DNA of 36,389 nt from Nitrospinaceae bacterium (GTDB taxonomy: Bacteria; Nitrospinota; Nitrospinia; Nitrospinales; VA-1), in the NCBI GenBank assembly GCA_029261655.1, contig JAJDAY010000025.1, positions 1 through 36,389 of the forward strand, given 5' to 3'. Below are positions 10,261-18,583 of the stretch, one piece after another. A program made the translations under genes and the position numbers. How positions within the stretch are numbered: the first letter of the stretch is position 1; every line of letters starts with the position of its first letter. The notes beneath the pieces are model-generated. The model was given only the letters and a program-made list of their open reading frames with translations, ran no database searches and was not told where the DNA came from.

Positions 10261-11154
10261 ATGCGTCTGAATAATCGAAATGGTGGGCAGTGGGTGGTGA
10301 TTCTAATTCTGGCAGTCGGCCTATCCGCCTGCACCAACAGCTTGCAAACCAGGGTTTCAGGGAGTTTGGGCAAATTGACTTCTCTGCAAACGGTTGCGAT
10401 ATTGCCTGTAGAAGTTCAAAGCAATCAGCAAATGGACATGGCCAAAGTTTTCCGACAAAGCCTGCACGCCAACCTGAGGCAATCCTCCTTCAAACTGCTT
10501 GAGCACTATGTGGTCGATGGCCAGTTGCAAAAGCATGGCCTGATGGACCCTTCTATCTATGGCGAACTGGACCCCATGAAGTTCGGCGAAGCCTTAGGCG
10601 TTGATGCCGTGCTGATCAGCCGGATCAATCGTGTACAGAAATCCTATCTGCTGATCCACTCCTCCATTGAGTTCTGCGTTTCGGTGCAAATGATCGACAC
10701 CAGAAGCGGCGAAATTTTGTGGGTGGCGGAACAGACAGAATCGGAAATTCAGGGCATCGCAAAAATTCCTACCGGCTTTGCGGCGGCAGTGATCGCCCCC
10801 ATTTACCTGGTGACCAATAAACTCAAGTTGAATCAATTGACCGCCAGCATGGTCGACAAACTGACGTCCATAGTGAAGAACCCAAACGAAGCCAATGCGG
10901 AAAAAACCTTTGACGAAACAAAGATCGCTTCAGCCTGGAACGGAGGAATTTCCAATCAACCCCAGAAAGTTTACTGGGCTGAGGTGGTGGGTCCGGAGCC
11001 TGTCAAAAATAACGGCATCCCATCTAATGAGCCGCAGGACATCCTGAAAAATCGCCTGAAAAACAACGTCCCTTCAACATTTGCCGGGAAAAAGCCTGAG
11101 CTTGATTTGAAACAGGCCAACGCCGATGAGAAAACCCGCGTGCCTTCAAAATAA
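10261..11154 (+). CDS. Predicted GNA1162/DUF799-like lipoprotein
   Basis: A 297-residue lipoprotein: the signal segment WVVILILAVGLSAC ends in the lipobox LSAC. The mature part has the fold signature of the GNA1162 / CsgG-like lipoproteins: a strand with VAILPVEVQSN, then helix MAKVFRQSLHANLRQSSFKLLE, then ALGVDAVLISRINR and the VQMIDTRSGEILW segment, found in outer-membrane-associated assembly proteins. The C-terminal 100 residues are low in structure. The upstream ATG at 10195 would add 22 polar residues before the signal peptide; ATG 10261 has AAAGG at a good distance and is preferred. The sigma-54 promoter at 10143 lies just upstream. No partner export genes are nearby. Confidence 0.72.
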   Translation: MRLNNRNGGQWVVILILAVGLSACTNSLQTRVSGSLGKLTSLQTVAILPVEVQSNQQMDMAKVFRQSLHANLRQSSFKLLEHYVVDGQLQKHGLMDPSIYGELDPMKFGEALGVDAVLISRINRVQKSYLLIHSSIEFCVSVQMIDTRSGEILWVAEQTESEIQGIAKIPTGFAAAVIAPIYLVTNKLKLNQLTASMVDKLTSIVKNPNEANAEKTFDETKIASAWNGGISNQPQKVYWAEVVGPEPVKNNGIPSNEPQDILKNRLKNNVPSTFAGKKPELDLKQANADEKTRVPSK

Positions 11155-11300
11155 CCCTCAGGCGATCCATAAAAAACCTGCGATTCCTCAATTCCCTTTT
11201 CAAGTGAAGTCCCTTCACTGGCAACAGGTTCGGAAGTTACCCCAATTTCCCCGGTAAAAGTTTCCCTTTCATTCACCCGCATGGCCTCTCAGTCCAGACG

Positions 11301-11329
11301 TTGATTTTCGCTTAATTTTCGCTTACACT
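11301..11329 (+). promoter_or_regulatory. lexA promoter with an embedded tandem repeat, putative LexA operator
   Basis: TTGATT (-35, 11301-11306), a 17-base spacer and TACACT (-10, 11324-11329) form a sigma-70 promoter, giving a leader of about 46 bases. Between and over these boxes lies an exact tandem duplication of the 11-mer ATTTTCGCTTA (11304-11314 and 11315-11325). The repeat places TTTC-N7-TTTC one helical turn apart, the same geometry as the direct-repeat SOS box GTTC-N7-GTTC of alphaproteobacteria. Autoregulation by LexA is inferred; no CTGT-N8-ACAG or CGAAC-N4-GTTCG box is seen. Confidence 0.55.
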
Positions 11330-11381
11330 GCACCTGAAAGTCCCACCGGTCTGAAGGCCGAACTAATAGAGGAATGACATC

Positions 11382-11984
11382 GTGCACCTGACCAAACGCC
11401 AGCAGGAAATACATCAATACTTGAAAGAACACATCCAGAACAAGGGCTATGCCCCAAGCATCCTGGAAATCGGCAAACAGTTCAATCTCAGCTCTCCTGC
11501 GACGGTGCACAAGCACCTGACCCATCTGGAAGACAAAGACCTCATACGCAGACAGCATAACCTGAGCCGCTCAATCGAGATCGTCGAGGAGACAGGCGAA
11601 GTGTTCTCCAGAGAATTCGTGTTGCTGGGTTCTATCGTAGCGGGAAAGCCCATCGAAGTGCTGGAGAATCGGGAAGTGGTTGCCATTATGCCCGACGCAA
11701 AGGACAAAGACGTTTTCGTGCTCCGCGTCAATGGAAATTCCATGATCGAAGACCATATCAAAGACGGTGATTTCGTGATCGTCGAGAAAAGACAATGGGC
11801 GGAAAACGGTGAAACCGTGGTGGCTCTCCTCGACAACGACAAGGCGACCCTGAAACGCTTCTATCGGGAAAAAGACCACGTACGCCTGCAACCCGCCAAC
11901 CCGGACATGCAACCGATCATCGTTCAGGATGGGGATTTCAACATTCAGGGTGTGGTGATCGGGGTGATGCGAAAATTCCAATAA
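11382..11984 (+). CDS. lexA: LexA repressor
   Basis: A 200-residue SOS repressor and self-cleaving serine protease. The winged-helix N-terminus (residues 1-65) has GYAPSILEIGKQF and a recognition helix SSPATVHKHLTHLE, nearer to Bacillus-type than to E. coli-type LexA. The peptidase domain shows the cleavage bond Ala87-Gly88 in SIVAGKPIEV, the catalytic Ser120 in NGNSMIEDHIKDGD and the general-base Lys158 in ATLKRF. All parts for RecA-stimulated autocleavage are present. The start is GTG 11382 with AGAGGA eight bases upstream. It stands alone, with its own promoter at 11301. SOS target genes are not obvious in the window. Confidence 0.97.
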   Translation: MHLTKRQQEIHQYLKEHIQNKGYAPSILEIGKQFNLSSPATVHKHLTHLEDKDLIRRQHNLSRSIEIVEETGEVFSREFVLLGSIVAGKPIEVLENREVVAIMPDAKDKDVFVLRVNGNSMIEDHIKDGDFVIVEKRQWAENGETVVALLDNDKATLKRFYREKDHVRLQPANPDMQPIIVQDGDFNIQGVVIGVMRKFQ

Positions 11985-12057
11985 GAATCAGGGAACACTG
12001 GTAAAAGGCTTGTCACCGCAAATACCGCAAAGAAAACCCATGCCTTTGGAACTGAGG

Positions 12058-12468
12058 TCAGGCATCTGAACCGTCTTCGGTTTCTCCCCTTGGATCTGCA
12101 CTCCAGTAGGGTTTCAGGTCGAAATAGTCCAGGATTTTTTCTTCTTCAGCCATCGTCGGGTTTTTCGGGTCAATCGCAGTGGGCGCATTCAAGAGGGATT
12201 CCTTGCGCCAGCTTGTTTTCACTTTCCCAAGATCGATCGACCGGCAATGCTCAATCGGAAGCAGGACTTTTTTTCCCTGAACATTGAGCGCACCGCCCAG
12301 GGTTATCAGGATATAGCGCGGCAGATGCGTCCCCTTTTCCACCACCAGCGCCTCGACTCGGGACACCGCCTCATCAAAATCATCATAAAGAAAACAGCCG
12401 ATGATCCGGTCCTGTTGCCGGAGCTTATAAATATTTTCCGAAATGCAAACCAGTCTGCCAGAGGTCAT
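12058..12468 (-). CDS. PRC-barrel-like domain protein, unknown function
   Basis: A 136-residue cytoplasmic protein. Residues 20-80 read like a PRC barrel: IIGCFLYDDFDEAVSRVEAL, then LPRYILITLGGALNVQGKKV and LLPIEHCRSIDL, the order of strands seen in PRC-barrel photosynthetic-reaction-centre and RimM-type domains. The C-terminus (EEEKILDYFDLKPYW) resembles the short helix that often follows this fold. It converges with lexA, and a six-base dyad ATGCCT / AGGCAT (12040-12065) straddles its stop. No Shine-Dalgarno sequence is evident before ATG 12468. The family call is by pattern only. Confidence 0.6.
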   Translation of the reverse strand: MTSGRLVCISENIYKLRQQDRIIGCFLYDDFDEAVSRVEALVVEKGTHLPRYILITLGGALNVQGKKVLLPIEHCRSIDLGKVKTSWRKESLLNAPTAIDPKNPTMAEEEKILDYFDLKPYWSADPRGETEDGSDA

Positions 12469-12571
12469 GGAGTCTTTGAGAATTGAAAAAGGTTGAATTT
12501 TCTGACGTTACCGCCCCCGACCAAAATACCTATATCATATTGAAATCATTATATCATAGCCTGATTTGAAT

Positions 12572-12584
12572 GGTTATGATAACC
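12572..12584. repeat. 13-bp palindrome upstream of the DUF4124 gene
   Basis: GGTTAT-G-ATAACC is a perfect dyad 57 bases before the start of the next gene. Direct repeats TATATCATA lie just upstream (12531-12539 and 12550-12558). This AT-rich area is probably the promoter and could bind a regulator; no -35/-10 pair is convincing. Confidence 0.4.
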
Positions 12585-12640
12585 TGAAGGAAGTTGGTTT
12601 TTTTATGTCTAATGTTGCGGACGAGTTTGGAGTCAACTGA

Positions 12641-13435
12641 ATGAAGCAAAAACCTCTGTTAGATATCGGGCTGTTGCAGGTATTTGTCGTTTTGGGCGTG
12701 CTGGTGTTTTTTTCCTGCCCCGGTTTTGCCGGAGTTTCCAGCATTTACAAGTGGAAGGACGAGCAGGGAAAAGTCCATTTCACAGATGATCCCCTGAAGA
12801 TTCCGCGCCAATACCGTTCCGATCCAAATCTGGAAAAGATCCGCGGCCTGCGGCCCTCAAAACCAGGCTCCAAAAAAACCACCGCCAGGGCAGGCGCGGA
12901 CAACACCGCCAAAGATCAGGACGAGCCGGGCGAAAAAACCGATGAGTCCGATAAGGAAAATAAAGAGAAACAGCTTGCCGACATGCAGGCCGCTCTCAAT
13001 TTCCTTAAAAGCGATGTCCAGCGTTATAAAAAATATGACGACTTCGTTCCCCAGCACCGCCATGCGGTTGTGCTGAGAGATGAAATCGTGAACGGCATTC
13101 CCGCCAAGGAAGCTCTGGCAAAAAAACTGGGGAAGTCTGATTCGGCACTTCTCAAGCAAGTCAGCGATTATCTCAAAACCAGCCTGCAGAAGGATTACGA
13201 AGCGAAAAAACGCGAGCATCCGCGACGCTTGATTTTCATTTCAGAACGCACACGGCTGAACGGAGAACAATCCATAAAAAGTTCGCTGATAAAAAAGCTG
13301 AGTGCCCAACTGGCATCAGCTCCTGACAAAACATCCCAAAAAGCGAAACCACAAAAAGCACAAACACCACCCGAACCTGCCAAAGATCTTGAACAGGACG
13401 CATCAAATACCACCCGCAAATACGGCGGTTACTGA
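12641..13435 (+). CDS. DUF4124-domain secreted protein
   Basis: A 264-residue exported protein. The hydrophobic signal peptide (residues 9-30, ending GFA) is followed at once by IYKWKDEQGKVHFTDDP, the hallmark of DUF4124, a short beta domain found in periplasmic proteins of Gram-negatives. A charged, low-complexity linker (residues 70-110, rich in K, E and D) leads to a helical region (110-215) and a K/P/Q-rich tail. Start ATG 12641 has GGAG nine bases upstream. Function is unknown. It lies 36 bases ahead of the amino-acid symporter gene on the same strand and may be cotranscribed with it. Confidence 0.8.
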   Translation: MKQKPLLDIGLLQVFVVLGVLVFFSCPGFAGVSSIYKWKDEQGKVHFTDDPLKIPRQYRSDPNLEKIRGLRPSKPGSKKTTARAGADNTAKDQDEPGEKTDESDKENKEKQLADMQAALNFLKSDVQRYKKYDDFVPQHRHAVVLRDEIVNGIPAKEALAKKLGKSDSALLKQVSDYLKTSLQKDYEAKKREHPRRLIFISERTRLNGEQSIKSSLIKKLSAQLASAPDKTSQKAKPQKAQTPPEPAKDLEQDASNTTRKYGGY

Positions 13436-13471
13436 AAATAAGCGCGAAAATCAAACCCTCTCCCTGACCCT

Positions 13472-14830
13472 ATGTTCTCGTTGAACAAATTTTTCTCCGA
13501 TCTGAGCGGCATCGTCTGGGGTCCCTGGCTGTTGTTCCTGCTCGTGGGAACAGGCGTCTTTCTGACCCTCCGTCTGCGTGGCATTCAATTTCGTTGTCTT
13601 TTTTACGCGTTGCGCCTGACCTTTGCCAAAGAGCGCGAGGGAATGGGTGACATTTCCCATTTTGGCGCGTTGGTGACGGCACTGGCATCGACCATCGGCG
13701 TGGGCAACATTGCCGGAGTCAGTACAGCCGTGGCCCTGGGAGGGCCGGGCGCGATCTTCTGGATGTGGATCACCGCGCTGTTTGGCATGGCCACCAAATA
13801 CAGCGAGGGATTTCTGGCGGTACGGTATCGCAAGGTCAACGGCAACGGTGAAATTTCCGGCGGCCCCATGTACTACCTCGAACACGGGTTGGGCAAAAAA
13901 TGGCTGGGGCTGTGTTTCGCCCTTTTTGGCGCATTGGCGGCGTTCGGCATCGGCAACATGGTGCAGGCCAACACCACAGCGGAGGCGCTCACCGAAGTCG
14001 CGGGCATTGGGAAATTCCCCGTCGGAATCCTTCTTGCGACGCTGACCGCCCTGGTGATTCTGGGCGGCATCAAACGCATTGCCAGCGTTTCCAGCGTTCT
14101 CGTGCCGGTATTGGTGATCGTTTATTTCGGCGGCGCTCTGGTTGTCATCCTGAAAAATTTGCCGCAGGTTTGGCCGGGACTGGTCGGCATTGTCCAGCAG
14201 GCGTTCACTGGAACCGCCCTCACCGGCGGGTTTGCAGGGGCCACCCTGGCCCAGACAGTCCGCTTTGGCATCGCGCGCGGCCTGTTCTCCAACGAATCCG
14301 GTCTGGGGAGCGCTCCCATCGCCGCCGCCGCGGCAAAGACCAATCAACCCGCCAAACAGGCTCTGGTTTCCATGACCGGTACTTTTCTGGACACCCTCGT
14401 CGTCTGCTCCTTCACCGCTCTGGTCTTGGCGGCCACCGGGGTCTGGGATTCGGGCGCGACGGGAGTCTCTTTAACCATTCAGGCGTTTTCCGCCGGGTTG
14501 CCAGGGGAGTGGGGGAAATGGATCGTGACCGTCGGCGTCATCAATTTCGCGTTTTCAACCATCCTGGGCTGGAGTTACTACGGCGAAAAATGTTTTGAAT
14601 ATTTGACCGGTATTCGATTCGTCCCCTATTACCGCACTGTCTGGGTGTTGTTTGTTTTTATCGGTTCGGTCACCAAGCTGGAACTGGTATGGAATTTTTC
14701 CGATGTGATGAACGGTTTGATGGCCATTCCCAATTTGATCGGGCTTCTCCTCATGAGCGGTCTGTTGGCTAAGGAAACCAAAGCCTTCGAAGCGGGAATC
14801 AAGGACGGCTCCATCGGAAAATACGATTGA
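13472..14830 (+). CDS. Alanine/glycine:cation symporter (AGCS family)
   Basis: A 452-residue inner-membrane sodium- or proton-coupled importer of alanine or glycine. About eleven hydrophobic helices can be drawn. Family motifs are clear: [20 protein letters not shown] at residues 73-92, [17 protein letters not shown], and [19 protein letters not shown] near residue 270, all of which contribute to the LeuT-fold substrate and ion sites. Length agrees with the family. ATG 13472 gives a normal N-terminus ([18 protein letters not shown]) but has no Shine-Dalgarno sequence. The DUF2007 gene follows 67 bases on. A hairpin GAGTAC-CCTTA-GTACTC (14854-14870) lies between them without a T-run. Confidence 0.95.
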   Translation: MFSLNKFFSDLSGIVWGPWLLFLLVGTGVFLTLRLRGIQFRCLFYALRLTFAKEREGMGDISHFGALVTALASTIGVGNIAGVSTAVALGGPGAIFWMWITALFGMATKYSEGFLAVRYRKVNGNGEISGGPMYYLEHGLGKKWLGLCFALFGALAAFGIGNMVQANTTAEALTEVAGIGKFPVGILLATLTALVILGGIKRIASVSSVLVPVLVIVYFGGALVVILKNLPQVWPGLVGIVQQAFTGTALTGGFAGATLAQTVRFGIARGLFSNESGLGSAPIAAAAAKTNQPAKQALVSMTGTFLDTLVVCSFTALVLAATGVWDSGATGVSLTIQAFSAGLPGEWGKWIVTVGVINFAFSTILGWSYYGEKCFEYLTGIRFVPYYRTVWVLFVFIGSVTKLELVWNFSDVMNGLMAIPNLIGLLLMSGLLAKETKAFEAGIKDGSIGKYD

Positions 14831-14897
14831 CGCTTGGCTTGCCGGGGAGAAACGAGTACCCTTAGTACTCAAAAAAACTCTCCAAGCGGAGGCACTC

Positions 14898-15203
14898 ATG
14901 GAAATCGAAGATCTTGAAATCGCCTGCACCGTCATGCAGGAAGAGAACGCCTACATCATTCGCGGGTTTCTCGAGAATGAAGGCATCCCCTGCCAACTGG
15001 AAAACCTGGCCTTCCACGCGGAACCCATTCCTGTCGCGGGACTCACCAAGGTTCGCATCTGGACAAAAAAATCTGACGCCGAAAGAGCCCGGAAGTTGAT
15101 CGAAGAATGCGAACAGGTGGCCGCCTGTTCCGCCTGCGGTCACACAGTCATGGCAAAGGACACGGTTTGCGATTTTTGCGGGGAATCTTTGGACCCGGCC
15201 TGA
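14898..15203 (+). CDS. DUF2007 protein with C-terminal zinc ribbon
   Basis: A 101-residue cytoplasmic protein. Residues 1-70 match the DUF2007 'putative signal transducing protein' pattern: an initial strand, then EENAYIIRGFLENEGIPCQL and VRIWTKKSDAERARKLIEE. A zinc-ribbon follows with two knuckles, CSACG and CDFCGESL. Such proteins are thought to regulate or bind, but no activity is established. GGAGG six bases before ATG 14898 fixes the start. It is on the same strand as the symporter. Confidence 0.82.
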   Translation: MEIEDLEIACTVMQEENAYIIRGFLENEGIPCQLENLAFHAEPIPVAGLTKVRIWTKKSDAERARKLIEECEQVAACSACGHTVMAKDTVCDFCGESLDPA

Positions 15204-15213
15204 AGCTCAATCT

Positions 15214-15238
15214 GACCCGCCGGGTTTTAAAGCGGGTC
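15214..15238. terminator. Hairpin between convergent genes, possible terminator
   Basis: GACCCGC (15214-15220) and GCGGGTC (15232-15238) make a seven-pair GC-rich stem with an 11-base loop containing TTTT. It overlaps the stop of the glycosyltransferase gene and lies 11 bases after the DUF2007 stop, the usual place for a shared terminator of convergent genes. Neither strand has a strong U-run after the stem. Confidence 0.45.
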
Positions 15239-15920
15239 AATCGGAAAACCGGAACCGGATGATAAACCAGAGCGCCGCCATGCCGTCTTTCCAGGTTATT
15301 TTTTTACCCTCAGAATAATCCCTGCCGCTGTAAGAAATCGGGACCTCGTAAACCCTGAAATTTTTTCTGGCAATTTTACTGGTGATCTCCGGCTCAAAAC
15401 CGAATCGGTCGCACTTCAGTGTGATGGAGTCGATGACTTTTTTGGAGAAAACTTTGTAACCCGTTTCCATGTCCGTCAGGTTCAGATTGGTGAACATGTT
15501 GGAAAGGGTGGTGAGAAATTTATTGCCGACGGAATGCCAGTAAAACAGCACCCGGTGGGGCCCGCCAAGAAACCGGGACCCGTACACCACATCGGCCCGG
15601 CCATCAATAATCGGCTTTAAGAGTACTGGATAGTCTGTGGGGTCATACTCCAGGTCGGCGTCCTGAATGACGATCACGTCGCCCGTGGCGTGGCTAAAAC
15701 CTGTGCGCAGGGCGGCGCCTTTCCCCCGATTCCTTGCATGGAAAAGGACGTGAAAACCAGACCGATCCTTGTATTCTTCCAGAATCTCGCGCGAACCATC
15801 GGTGGAACAATCATCGATCAAAATGATTTCCTTGTCATAATCCACCGCCTCCACCCTATGGACAACGTCCTTTATGGAGGCCCGTTCGTTGTAAACCGGA
15901 ATGACAATCGAAAGTTTCAA
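15237..15920 (-). CDS. Family 2 glycosyltransferase (dolichyl/undecaprenyl-phosphate-sugar synthase type)
   Basis: A 227-residue GT-A enzyme that moves a sugar from a nucleotide donor, probably to a polyprenyl phosphate, on the cytoplasmic face of the membrane. The N-terminus is the GT2 signature [14 protein letters not shown], followed by [20 protein letters not shown], the metal-binding QDADLEYDP near residue 92, and METGYKVF. No C-terminal membrane helices are present, as in soluble DPM1-like enzymes. It lies 15 bases after the DUF5989 gene on the same strand. The donor and acceptor are not predictable from this sequence. Confidence 0.88.
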   Translation of the reverse strand: MKLSIVIPVYNERASIKDVVHRVEAVDYDKEIILIDDCSTDGSREILEEYKDRSGFHVLFHARNRGKGAALRTGFSHATGDVIVIQDADLEYDPTDYPVLLKPIIDGRADVVYGSRFLGGPHRVLFYWHSVGNKFLTTLSNMFTNLNLTDMETGYKVFSKKVIDSITLKCDRFGFEPEITSKIARKNFRVYEVPISYSGRDYSEGKKITWKDGMAALWFIIRFRFSD

Positions 15921-15935
15921 GAAGAAACCTTGAAT

Positions 15936-16109
15936 TTAAAACAGAGTATATATGAACGGCGCAACGGCGCTTCCCTGACTCAAAACAATCAGGAGGCTCA
16001 AGAGCAACATCATAAAAACAATGGGACCGAGCCACCATTTTTTGCGCTCCTTCATAAATCCCCAGAATTCGGAAAGGATAGAAAATTTACTGTCGTTAGG
16101 AGAGTTCAT
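15936..16109 (-). CDS. DUF5989 small membrane protein
   Basis: A 57-residue protein with one transmembrane helix (LGPIVFMMLLLSLLIVL) between a charged, tryptophan-containing N-terminal part (GFMKERKKWWL) and the conserved end QGSAVAPFIYTLF. This is the DUF5989 pattern, a family often found beside SxtJ-type membrane proteins and carbamoyltransferases; here that pair is absent. The longer start at 16136 would add nine residues not typical of the family; neither start has a Shine-Dalgarno sequence. It is upstream of the glycosyltransferase by 15 bases and downstream of the Gx transporter gene. Confidence 0.75.
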   Translation of the reverse strand: MNSPNDSKFSILSEFWGFMKERKKWWLGPIVFMMLLLSLLIVLSQGSAVAPFIYTLF

Positions 16110-16216
16110 GTCTGAAATACTAATGGATGAGAACATCGTTGTCTAATAAAATTTTGGACGAACCGGCGATGACAGTGACCCGGCTGGATTTTTAAAACAT
16201 GAAACAACTTGAATTT

Positions 16217-16750
16217 TCACCGGAAAGCGACATTGGCTTCGGCCAATTGACGGGACAAAATATTTCCGGCGATGCCGGTTAAAATTCCTGAAACCAGAGC
16301 CAGCGACAAGAAAATCGGCAATAATTGCAAAAAGGCGCTTTGCGGGATAAAAACAAAATAGACAGAAAAAGCGATCGCCAGAATGTGGGTCGTGGCACCC
16401 ACGACGCTGACGCCGATCAGGCTGAACGGCCCGGACCCTTTCCGATACACCAGCGCCATCGTGAGAAGGGCTGAGACCCCACCGACAAAACTTAAAAAAA
16501 ACGTCGGTCCAAGAAACGTTCCGCCGATGATGGAACCCAGAAAAATACGCATCCCGGTCACAATCATCGCTTCCCGAAACCCCAGAAAAACCAACGCCAA
16601 CAACGTCATGACGTTGGCAAGCCCCAGTTTGATCCACGGCGCGGGCAGAGGAAGCAGAGCCTCGACCCGATGCAGGATGACTCCCAGCGCGACCAGAAGG
16701 GCCATGCTGACCAGGCGTTTGTCGGGGGATGGTATTTGGGAAGTTGTCAC
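16217..16750 (-). CDS. Gx transporter / heptaprenyl diphosphate synthase component I family, ECF S-like membrane protein
   Basis: A 177-residue integral membrane protein with about five or six hydrophobic helices. The motif PAPWIKLGLANVMTLLAL near residue 38 is the signature of the Hpre_diP_synt_I (Gx transporter) family, which resembles the substrate-binding S components of ECF transporters and is often wrongly named a heptaprenyl synthase subunit. No ECF ATPase or T component is in the window. The GTG start at 16750 lies 13 bases after the stop of the upstream TPR gene; an ATG at 16705 is possible but would lose the N-terminal cytoplasmic segment. Confidence 0.8.
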   Translation of the reverse strand: MTTSQIPSPDKRLVSMALLVALGVILHRVEALLPLPAPWIKLGLANVMTLLALVFLGFREAMIVTGMRIFLGSIIGGTFLGPTFFLSFVGGVSALLTMALVYRKGSGPFSLIGVSVVGATTHILAIAFSVYFVFIPQSAFLQLLPIFLSLALVSGILTGIAGNILSRQLAEANVAFR

Positions 16751-16763
16751 AACGGTCTATTAC

Positions 16764-17480
16764 TTAATTTTTTTTCATTTCTCTTTTTAATATCTCAAGG
16801 TTTTCTTTTGTCATATTATCATTTGGGTCCAACCGCAGGGCTTCTTCATACTCCTTTTTTGCTTCCTCCAACTCCCCTTGATCAAAATAAAAGTTTCCCA
16901 AGTTGTAATGGGGCCATGAAAAATCGGGGTCAAGAGCAATGGCTTCTTTGTAAAATTTGACGCCGAAGTCCTTCAATCCAGCAAACAGATAAATGCTGGC
17001 TTTTCGGTGAATCAAAGTGGCTTTGATGCGAACATCTTTTGGATTCAAGGCCAACCCGGCAAATACGTCGGCCAACGCACCGTCGTAGTCTTTGGCACGC
17101 CATTTTTCAGTGGCCAACGCGAGATAATCCTCCGGCGAGCGTTTTTCCGGCGAGCGTTGTTTTGCCTCCTCGATGTATTCTTCACCTTCATTTTTGATTT
17201 CAGAAGAAAGCTGGTCTTGAGAAACTTTGAGAGCAAGTTGCCGTTCAGGTTCGGTGGGTTGATAACGGTCAAAACCAATGTGACCGCCGTCCCCTCCCCA
17301 TTTTGCGCCCCATGTTTTGATTGTTGATGGCCCGACACTAGCCATGCCGAGCAATAAAACGGTGAACGCAAAGACGAAAACCGAGTTCCCGGAACTCCCC
17401 TTTAAAACCATCACCGTTGCGACAACAAGGAATGCTCCGCTGAAACGATACAATATTCTTTGTATTTCTTTCTCATCCAT
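16764..17480 (-). CDS. Membrane-anchored TPR protein
   Basis: A 238-residue protein. Two hydrophobic helices (about residues 14-25 and 31-47) anchor it; a charged linker holds the short duplication RSPEKRSPE; then tetratricopeptide repeats run from about residue 118 to 230, ending with PHYNLGNFYFDQGELEEAKK and EYEEALRLDPNDN. It is probably a protein-protein interaction adaptor at the inner membrane. Start ATG 17480 follows GGATGG by eight bases. It leads the cluster TPR, Gx transporter, DUF5989, glycosyltransferase on the minus strand, though gaps of 107 bases leave it uncertain that all are one transcript. Confidence 0.82.
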   Translation of the reverse strand: MDEKEIQRILYRFSGAFLVVATVMVLKGSSGNSVFVFAFTVLLLGMASVGPSTIKTWGAKWGGDGGHIGFDRYQPTEPERQLALKVSQDQLSSEIKNEGEEYIEEAKQRSPEKRSPEDYLALATEKWRAKDYDGALADVFAGLALNPKDVRIKATLIHRKASIYLFAGLKDFGVKFYKEAIALDPDFSWPHYNLGNFYFDQGELEEAKKEYEEALRLDPNDNMTKENLEILKREMKKN

Positions 17481-17540
17481 ACCGGGACCATCCGTTTAAG
17501 AATTTCAATTTGGTTTAAGAAGCCAGCTGGTTTTAGCCGG

Positions 17541-18476
17541 CTATTTCAACAGCTGCTTTAAATGCGTGAACACGGAATCGCTCAGGGCCTGATAGTCATA
17601 GCCCCCTTCCAACATGGAGATCAGCCTGCCGCCGCAGATTTCATCCGCCGCCAGTTTGATCCGCTCCGTCATGTTGCCAAAACATTCGGTGGTGATTTCT
17701 ATGTTGGCCAACGGGTCTCTCTCATGCGCGTCGAAGCCCGCAGAAATAATGATGAGATCCGGTTTGAAGCGAATCATTTCGGGGATGAGTTTGTTTTCTA
17801 TCCGGTCCATATAGTCTTCGTCTCCGGAATACGCTCGCATCGGAAAATTGAGCGTGGTTCCCAACCCGTCGCCCGTTCCGGTTTCATCCTCATCGCCGGT
17901 TCCTGGGTAAAACGGGTACTGATGGGCGCTTGCGTAATACACGGAAGGATCGTTGTAAAAGGAATGCTGGGTGCCGTTGCCATGATGCACGTCCCAGTCA
18001 AAAATAAACACGCGATTCAGGTCCCTTTCCCGGAGGGCGTAGCGCGCGGCGATGGCGACGTTATTGAACAGACAAAACCCCATCGCCCGGCCTTGTTCCG
18101 CATGATGCCCAGGCGGGCGCACGGCGCAAAACGCGTTGTCAGCAACGCCGTCCACCACCAGGTCCACGGCAGTCAATCCCGCGCCTGCGGCCAGAGCCGC
18201 CGCTTCGTAAGAATCTTTACTGATGACAGTGTCCGCGTCCAGGTTGCGCGACCCGTTATCCCAGGCGGTGCGCACACGCTCGATATAGCCCGCGTCGTGA
18301 TTTTGGGCAATCTGCTCAGGCGTGGCTTCCCGCGGTTCGGTGAAAATCAGGTTCTGGTGAATGTCCGAATCCTGAATTTTACTGTAAATGGATTCCAGTC
18401 TGCCCGGATTCTCAGGGTGCGGTTCGGTGTCGTGTTTCAGAAAAAGAGGATTGTATAAAAAACTGGTTTTTCTCAT
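17541..18476 (-). CDS. Histone deacetylase family protein (AcuC/acetylpolyamine amidohydrolase-like)
   Basis: A 311-residue zinc-dependent deacetylase of the arginase/HDAC fold. The catalytic motifs are complete: VRPPGHHAEQGRAMGF with the His pair at 124-125, FDWDVHHGNGTQ (159-170) with zinc ligands Asp162 and His164, GFDAHERDPLA with the third ligand, and LEGGYD near the end. It should remove an acetyl group from an acetylated lysine or polyamine; the substrate is unknown. Length is normal. It diverges from queG over 107 bases. No acuA or acs gene is beside it. Confidence 0.92.
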   Translation of the reverse strand: MRKTSFLYNPLFLKHDTEPHPENPGRLESIYSKIQDSDIHQNLIFTEPREATPEQIAQNHDAGYIERVRTAWDNGSRNLDADTVISKDSYEAAALAAGAGLTAVDLVVDGVADNAFCAVRPPGHHAEQGRAMGFCLFNNVAIAARYALRERDLNRVFIFDWDVHHGNGTQHSFYNDPSVYYASAHQYPFYPGTGDEDETGTGDGLGTTLNFPMRAYSGDEDYMDRIENKLIPEMIRFKPDLIIISAGFDAHERDPLANIEITTECFGNMTERIKLAADEICGGRLISMLEGGYDYQALSDSVFTHLKQLLK

Positions 18477-18583
18477 AGAGATCGGTTTCCTGATTTTAGA
18501 GAATTGTCCTGAAGTTCAGGTTGTTCTTTGCCTGGATGTATTTTGTGAGAGAATATCAAAATACCAAATTCAGAACAAGCGCT

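Noticed and set aside
13451..14347. Long antisense frame of 298 codons opposite the AGCS symporter
   Set aside because: It is rich in Gln, Gly, His and Arg, typical of an antisense shadow; the plus-strand symporter has full family motifs.
17562..18458. 298-codon plus-strand frame opposite the histone-deacetylase gene
   Set aside because: No protein-family pattern; the minus-strand gene carries every catalytic motif.
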